64,000 bases of DNA from Kalaharituber pfeilii. Taxonomy: Eukaryota; Ascomycota; Pezizomycetes; Pezizales; Pezizaceae. This document shows positions 56,713-64,000 of the stretch, piece after piece. Made by a program: the position numbers and the translations under genes. The notes below the pieces were generated by a model that saw only the letters and a program-made list of their open reading frames with translations, searched no databases and was not told the origin of the DNA. Each line of letters opens with the position of its first letter. The stretch's first letter is position 1. The DNA lies in NCBI GenBank assembly GCA_015179045.1, contig WHUZ01000003.1, positions 1,488,001 to 1,552,000 on the forward strand, given 5' to 3'.

Positions 56713-58740
56713 TTTACTACTTTCATTCACTTATTACATAGACGTTACATATAAACTGAACGTCTCCATTCTTCTATTTCCTGGAGTTGGTCATCATTCA
56801 CATGTTTGGTCCCCTCGGTCAGTCTTCCCTCGCAATTTTTTAAATTCTCCGATGCTAGAGAAACTTCTTTGAATAATACTGTTTTGCATCCTTGTTACAT
56901 CTTGTGAAACGGAAAGGTTTGTAATTACATGTTTGCTTTTTCTCTTTCCCGCACCTTTGTTGAATCCTATTTTTTTCTTGTCTTGTCCTTTTCCGATTGT
57001 ATTTACTTTTTTTTCCTTTGTCATTGCCTGTCATGTCTAGTGCATGACATATACGCAAGTCAGTTAATGCCAGCCTGTACCCTTCTAGACAGAACGGCGC
57101 CTCGTTAGGTTGAAAATCCTCAAACCCTCTGACGACTTTGGTGTGCGGTTTAGTCAAATCAAAACCGGAACCTACTTTCGTTAAAATTAAATTTTGTATA
57201 TAGTACACAAAACGATATATATATATGCTTACTACCATTTCACATGCTGACGTACCGTCATAAGCAGTTCAATTTCCTGCATGGGTTTTTGAGACTGGAA
57301 ACAAAAAAAGGCTGACGCTTCATTTCACACCTTATATGCGTTTCATCAACATATTCCTGCGAAGCATTTTCGAGCGTTTGGGTTGGGCAACGAAAGTCTT
57401 TATAAGCAAGGTTTTTATCTCCTTGACATTGCCTTATTGGGGGAGAGAGGAGCCCAATTACCATATCAGGAAGATGCTGCCTAAACTGCTTATTGCGTTG
57501 TAGATCTGGGGTTTCAGCAGGCTAAGCATTCTTCTTTTGGTCTTATGCCTAACAGTCAGATTTTTTGTCGAATTTTATGGTGTTCTTTGTGTTTCAGTCC
57601 TTCGACCTCCAGCCTCATCCACGTGTATGTCTTTATAGCCACCTGGAATGCTCATTGGTCCCAAGGAAGTAGGTATGGTAGCCTATAACTACTATAAGCA
57701 GCTGAGCCGCACACGTTAGGATTCGAATTTGAAATACGAAGTGTTAGACACTTCATCAGCCTGAGTAACGTCTGACCTAGTCGAGACTCGTATTGAAACT
57801 TCGTAGAAATTTTTTCCAGATGATCATGATGACTTCCAGCTGTTGGTGGTTTTAGATACACATGCTTCAGGACACAGCTTATGGGAAATGTAAATGCGCC
57901 AGTTTTCTGTACGCACAGAAACTTCTCAAGATTTAGCAATGGAACATGCGAAACTCCTCCACACTGATCTGATTGGTGCCTTATGTTTCTTTGTTTTTGT
58001 TTTTTGTTTGCGGCGGCTTTCGATATATATATAGTTTTGGGAGGGTTTACGAACGCCTGATCTGCGTAGATCCCAGTTGGGCAAATGGACAAGGCAAAAG
58101 GTGTCTCTGCTGTCATGCTAGCCTTTGCCAATCTGTCACACTAGTATATGCGGGGATGCGAAAGCGTTTCTCATTTGGTAGATGAACAGAACGTGTTAAG
58201 GTCAACGTACATGATGTATCAAATCTACTGTACTTCTTATGAAAATACAATAGCATGTAAGAAAGCATCATTCATTTTTTACTGGATAAGATAATAGGTT
58301 TGTGTTGGATTCTAAATCTCATTTGATGCTTTTCTACATTTTTTTATTGCTTTTTATTTCATGCTGTTGGTATTTGCGATTTGCTCTGATCATGATATAT
58401 ATCTCGCTGCAGAGTCTGTAAGGTGCAGAATGTTCTAGGTTGGTTTCTATTTCTAATATGCGACCCTATATATCGACAGCTAGGCGGTATATCAAAAAAA
58501 AACAGAGGCGTGCAGAAGGATGCACATCATGTAGAGTATATATGAACTTGTTATTAACCGCGGGTGTCTGCGCCTACATATTGTGGGTGGGCTGCTGATC
58601 CGTAGATGGTGGGTACTTAGGTATTCTTCGAACGCGTGTTCGAAACTTCGAAATTCCAATATTGCTGCACTCTATCATGCATGCATGCCTGGGCTTACGC
58701 TGCAAGGAATATGGTGTAGTCTGGTGGGTTTGGTGAACTA

Positions 58741-59193
58741 CAGTTACACCTTGCTATACTGGACGACCAAAATCCTGCTCTTTCTGTCCGGTTTAACCTA
58801 GCGTCCAGTGAAACAAAATTTGCAGGGATGCTCGCCATGGGGGTACAAAACTTAGAAAGGTACGATATGTCTGGAGACTGGTGATTCCAGGGCGTATCCT
58901 CTTCCAAATCTCCTGAGATATTACAGAACTTCAATGTATTCAAGATATAGGGAACACTTCAAAAATACCATTATCACATGGAAGGTATAAAAAGCAGTCT
59001 TGTGATTTTGGCCTTTGTCTGGTTCAGCTAACTAGTTTATATGTAATTTGAACCTAAAAATCTACAGGTTTGTTGTACGGTCCGGTTTAACTGGGCATCC
59101 GATATAGCTAATTTTTTGTATGTAAATTGCAAAAACCATCAAGGGTTGTCCGGTGTGGCAATGTTTCCAGTTTAACAAGGCCCAGTAAAACTG
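58741..59193. mobile_element. Pogo-like nonautonomous element, 453 bp
   Basis: The left end CAGTTACACCTTGCTATACTGG corresponds to the right end read inward, CAGTTTTACTGGGCCTTGTTAAACTGG, an alignment that needs a small gap. TA flanks both ends (58739-58740, 59194-59195). Inside, GTCCGGTTTAACCTAGCGTCC-like words recur as direct copies near 58788 and 59080. TA duplication with CAG-initial termini and CCTTG..AACTGG words fits the pogo/Tigger group. No transposase frame is present, so it is a deletion derivative or MITE. Confidence 0.65.
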
Positions 59194-62100
59194 TAGAAGA
59201 GAACAAAATAATACAAAAAAAAAGGAGCGACCTCGGGCAATAGTAATGGGGAAGTACCAGCCGGTGATGATTGATATGACCAGTTCTAGTGCTCGTGTGT
59301 ACTTTATGGAGCTTGCCGTCGAGTTCAGGCTTCAAAGGTTTAATAAATTTGCACTATAATACACTTTATTGAAATTCGAGAAAGGTCTAGCTTCATTTAT
59401 GCACTGCGCTTGTCATGGGGATCGTGAATATGGGAAGCGTGTTTGCGGATAAGCTTATTGACAGGTGTAACCCTGAGTGGGTGTTCTCATTCCCACGTGC
59501 ATGTACAGTGACCGTAAAGGGTCTTGGGGATTAGGCAATATTGGGGTAAAGTGTGTCATGCAAGCCTAATCCCCAAGACTTCTTACGGGTTCCGCTGCGC
59601 TTGGCAATCCCGGGTACTATGAACTTGGAGTTTGCGGACATGAAGTGACGTTTGGTTTTTCGCTTTGCTAAGAAGAAGTAGCAGCTTCAAATAAAAGGAG
59701 GTAGCCTCAGTGCTATGCTAGTTTGTGGCAAATGACGCGGCGGTGCAAAGGCTATCATAGATAGCTTTTCCTGTCAAACTTATGCCACAAATCGAGAGAA
59801 GCCTTCGCGTCCAGTCTCGGGAACTCAGCCCGATACTATGGGTACCGCTATGGTAGAGTAAGCCGCGTGTACAACTTACAGAAAACTACCCCTACAAGTG
59901 TGGGGGGAGTATGTATCACAGGATTGACTTGTGACTTGCTACTTAGTCAAGACACCGGTTGCACCAAGTCCGAGCAATACATAAAACGAACAAATGTCTC
60001 AAAAGTGGAAGCAATATAATCAAAACTTGACTACGGAGTATTACCTCAGCATATAGCTTGCCTACGTATTGCTCTGAGCATTACATATCTTCTTGAATTC
60101 TTCGGCACCTAAGGGGGTGCGTTCCGGCAGGGAGACACGGATGACGTTTAGATACGAACCTTGCGGCGCGAATTTGCGTACCCATGGAACGGCGAGAAGG
60201 CCTATGGACCAATTAGTTTATTCGACCCGTTGGGGTGAAAAGTGGGTCATGATAGGATTGCATGTCGTAACGAGCCTCATAAGTTTGTTGGACCCACGTG
60301 TGAAAATTTGCCCCGCTCATTGGGCTGGTGCTTACTCATTTAGGCGCTGTTAGGCAGCGATTGGGCAACCAGACTACGGTTGGGCATGGTTCAGGGTTAC
60401 AGTAGTTTCGTGATCTAGAGTGCCTTCTGGAAGACCAAACTTCGGATTTAATCATCGTGACCTCAACCGCACGAGCGAGATCAGCCGCGCAAATCGCTTA
60501 AACGATACTTTCAGCATTCCATCCCCGCTTCGCCACGGAAAAGATACCGGTTGCTCTTCCAGGGGCTTGATGACATGTACATGTATTCTTAGGCTAACTT
60601 GGAAGGGCAAAGTCTCATTTACAACGTGCCCTGTCCCTGATTAAACACTCAATCGGAAAAAGAGGTGGCAACCGCATACAAGCGGGTGGGGTATTTTGTC
60701 TGTATTTCCAAGCACTGTTCTCGCCTAGATACCTGGATTTATCAAAGCTGCCACAGCATCAACCAAAGAGTTTAGGCCCGCCGTACGCCACCGACCTCGG
60801 AGTACCTTAAATCCATACTCCATACTAGTAGGAGAGGGCAATTTCGGTCTAACTCCATCTTAGAGAAAAAACATTTTGGTATTTTTGCCGCTGCCGAAGG
60901 TTAAACTCTGCCTGACTGGGAACTTCCTCAATCGCAGGTTATTAGATTGGCCCCATCTTTTTTGGTATTCTCCGAGCACAATTTCAACCCGGCAGATGCC
61001 TCCCCAAGCGGAACGGGAAGCAATGCATATTATAGCCACCTAGTTATGGTTGTTTAGGAGTGGCGTTTGTGACGCTTCCAAGGCTATCCTATTTGTTAAT
61101 ATGGAGTATTGAATTATTGGGTAATGGAGAACGATGAAATTCATCACACATTGAATTCGAAAGGAAACCGATTTCAATTATAGAGACACCCGGAAAATTG
61201 CATCAAGTGCGACCGCTTCTGCACGTGTCCGTCAGAAACTTGTCACACCCGGATTCTCAGTCAGATCAAGGCGTTCATGATGTGAGGTTTTATTTCCAAC
61301 ATTGTATGCTGAACACAACCATAGGCAAGGGCATGGAATGTGCCGACGCCCCCAAAGCACTTAACTCTTCGCATCTCAGTACAGCTCAGATAGGAAAAGT
61401 ATCTCATCTAGTGTGGGGGCTTATGAAAGAAGATAATTAAAGCAGGTGGGGGTTATGGCGTAAATGCGGGGTTCGCGGACTTTATGTGCAGTTCCGAACC
61501 TGCTAGCTTGAGTCAACCAATCATAGTCTCATCCATCATTCTAAATCCTGATGGGGCCAACGTCTCATCGAATTCTGCTAAATGGATACACATATTGCTC
61601 TCTGGCTAATTGGGGGCGGTAACAAAAGACCATGCTTTAGGCTAATCTATGCATAACAGCATGAGTGCAAGAGCTGTGGCACGAGGTAGAGCTCGGTAAG
61701 GTAACTGCCAGGGTAGGTGCTTTCAGATTTTGTATTCCCGGCCCCCAATACCTTCTATATGACAAGCTCACTACCTGAGGAGAATCACCAGCCTGCGGAA
61801 ATGCATGTTCCATCGAGTCCAAGTTTCAATGCTGCAACGATGGTAACAGGGTTAGTACAATTCTACTTCTTGATGGAAATGGTGGGTTTTTAATGGATTT
61901 TGTTTGCATTCTACTTACGATACCCTTCATCGAATGGTCTGGAAACGGGAGCAGTGCATCGTAGCACACGAAATAAATTGCCATCAATGCATTGGGCTAT
62001 AATCTTAAAAACCTCACTGGCAAATGTACAGTCAAATCAGACGTTCTTGGAAAATGGGGGCAGCCTTGTGGCTGCTGATCTCACGCCTCTGAACGCCCAT

Positions 62101-64000
62101 CTGCTTGGTCTAGTTGTCGAGACTACTTACTTGTTATCTCGCTCATACCTTTACTGTTGTTCATTTCCGTTCGTCGCTCACATACCGATTTTTTTTACAG
62201 CTGCGAAATCATCTAGATTTCATTATCTCCCCTCTGACGAATTTCAACACCAATAACCTGCAATCAGACTACCAATAACGTTACTTTTTTATTAATCCCT
62301 TTTTTGAATTGATTCAGCCACGCTCTCAATCTACTTGATTAGGCTTAGCTTCATTTTCCTATCTATCCTTCAACGTCAACGTAGTCAGCCAGACTATCAA
62401 AATAACATTTCTTGTAGCACTCAAGTCATAAGCAAACAAACAAATCCTAGTCTCGGCATTAATATCAATAGGAAAACAAACCGAGGCTCGCTTTCCAGGT
62501 TTTACTTCCTGATGAAGATGCATAACTGCTGTGGAACCCATCTATATGTGTATTGGGGATCGACCAGTTCCCTTCTACTCTAGATCTGCGCTGCAGCAGC
62601 TATATTTTAAAGAAGGCCTCACTTACATTGCCTATTTTCTTACGATGCAGTGAAAGGCAATATTACAAATGCGATTTCCAGGAAGTATTACTTCCGCTGC
62701 CACGGCCATGGACAACTAGGGCCGCAAAGCACGTACCAGGAAGTAGCAGACATACCGGGCACCGGTGCGAGCTTACCTTCTAGTACCATTAGCAGCACTT
62801 CGAATTTTGAAATAGAACGGAAAAGGAAAAACAGATCCAAGATGGATACCGTATCCACCTCTACTCTGCGACCTCATCGGAAAACATGATTACTCTGCAA
62901 TCTGCAATTTGACAACAAATTCAAACTTCATGTGTGTGTGTCGTGCAGCTCACTACTGAGGATTGAAACAAATCGTCGGTTTTGTGAAACATTATGGATT
63001 TTGATAAACAAGTTTAGGCTAGGTAACTAGGTAGGTGATCTGACCCTGCACCGCCTATCACTCCCCACCCCACCCTTAAGTCATAGACTTGTGTTAACGT
63101 CTAGAATAAAGTAGTGTCGGACATAGGGATTCTCGCCCTTTACGCAACTTACTCAACTCATCTTTAAACGAAAATCCTCAGTTGGAACAAGTCTCTGCAA
63201 GCTCACTGTCAGGGCCAGGATACAAGGGAGATCTTACCTGCTTGCTTGGTGTTCCCACAATAAAATTAAAAATAAAAATAAAGATAAAACTAAAAAGGGC
63301 CTTGTCAAACATGTCTATTATGGAGTGACAGGCTATGCAGGCAGGCTTCGATGATGACAAAATCCAAGATCAATTCCTCTTGAGTTATTTTACGGTTCTT
63401 GCCACGCGTTGTGGGACTGGTGTGGTAAATACGTCAACTACCACAGGACGGTGATTCGACTTATTCTGGAAGCTGTAGGAAGGACGAAGATAGCTAATCT
63501 CGTTGGTCAGCGAGTAGGTACGTAGAACTAAATCACGAATCCTACTCTCTCTCCAATTTTACTCTACTTAGAACAGGTTTCCATTCCTCAACTCAAGTGG
63601 ATTAGCAGGCTACTCCATCTAAGCAAACCCAAGAACTATTATCAGATTACCGATTAGATTTTTAGATTTTCTCAGTGTGTCTGCGAGGTGAAACACTAGC
63701 AAGTTACGTTTCTCATCATGTGCCCAGTCGGCATATCTTGCCAGTGCACTCTTTGGGATTTTGTGGGGAAGTGCAAGGGGAATGATTGGAATGGGAGCGG
63801 AAAGTTCCGAATGATATTCTAAAACTTTACCAGCAAGAGATGGCTCCGGTTGTACTGACCCAGTAGGTGGGAGACGAGGAATGGTGGTAATTGGGTAATA
63901 AATCAGAGATGATGCAAAGGCGGTTTCTCACTGCGTAATTTCTCCCCTTTGCAGGGTGAAACCCTCAACCAAAAAACTCGATGCCCAGCTGATTATGTAT
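59194..64000. other. Gene-poor tail of the window
   Basis: Apart from the hairpin at 59511-59590, I see only short frames on both strands without domains or splice structure (for example 60093-60353, 61198-61440, 61900-62256). It is probably decayed intergenic or transposon-derived DNA. Any gene beginning here would have to extend past 64000. Confidence 0.4.
59511..59590. repeat. Hairpin with about 26-bp arms
   Basis: ACCGTAAAGGGTCTTGGGGATTAGGC-type left arm (59511-59536) and its near-perfect complement (59564-59590) enclose a 27-base loop. The inner 16 bases (GTCTTGGGGATTAGGC) pair exactly. It is isolated from genes, so a miniature element is likelier than a terminator. Confidence 0.75.

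Larger units (their letters stand above)
56533..58740. other. 3' flank of SOG2 and gene-poor DNA
   Basis: A (CACT)n microsatellite at about 56541-56577 and an (ATT)n microsatellite at about 56669-56712 lie just after the SOG2 stop. The rest shows short frames on both strands without domains. No gene is recognised. Confidence 0.4.

Overview
The window is nuclear DNA of a filamentous ascomycete fungus (Pezizomycotina). The evidence is a set of conserved eukaryotic housekeeping genes broken by short GT-AG introns of about 50-190 bases, with fungal branch points such as TACTAAC, several microexons (18, 22, 36 and 40 nt), and families best known from ascomycetes (SOG2, a TAG1-like vacuolar protein, IGO1, SFM1, PTC5). 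The large repeat-littered deserts would suit a Pezizomycete-like genome, but the species cannot be named from what I can see. No CRISPR, rRNA or convincing tRNA gene was found.

Layout. 1-9 kb: the N-terminus of RIX7 (-, cut by the window edge), a CCDC25/Jlp2 homologue (+), a PITH-domain protein (-), a KHDC4-type KH splicing factor with nine exons (-), and ILV6, the regulatory subunit of acetolactate synthase (+). 9.6-22.4 kb: a TAG1-like vacuolar membrane glycoprotein (-), the mRNA export/nuclear pore WD40 protein RAE1/GLE2 (+), the mitochondrial PP2C phosphatase PTC5 (+) and the endosulfine IGO1 (-). 24-32.4 kb: the SPOUT methyltransferase SFM1 (+), the DNA repair enzyme PNKP (+) and an unrecognised 500-residue Ser/Pro-rich protein (+). 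32.4-45 kb: a gene desert of 12.5 kb with T-rich tracts, decayed miniature inverted-repeat elements and one large inverted repeat carrying a nested element. 45-56.5 kb: an IQ/TCP11-domain protein (-), TAF13 (+), a mitochondrial PPR protein (-) and the RAM-network protein SOG2 (+). 56.5-64 kb: a second gene-poor tract with a pogo-like nonautonomous element and hairpins.

The genes are not an operon or a metabolite cluster; they are unrelated housekeeping genes. Several are head-to-head pairs that may share promoters (RIX7/CCDC25, KHDC4/ILV6, TAG1/RAE1, IGO1/SFM1, TCP11/TAF13, PPR/SOG2). A perfect TGACTCA site lies upstream of ILV6, as expected for general amino acid control. IGO1, TAG1 and SOG2 belong to nutrient, autophagy and morphogenesis signalling, but their proximity is probably chance.

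The clearest anomaly is that five coding breaks in four otherwise well-conserved genes (CCDC25, PITHD1 twice, TAG1-like, SOG2) are each repaired by adding exactly one base. All are in the same direction, and at least the two PITHD1 breaks lie at homopolymers. I read them as base-deletion errors in the assembly rather than biology. The second theme is a set of nonautonomous DNA transposon relics with TA target duplications, two of which share a GTATTCGGACA-type terminus. One is dated relative to its host because the other arm of a long inverted repeat preserves the empty site. I found no convincing new multi-gene system.
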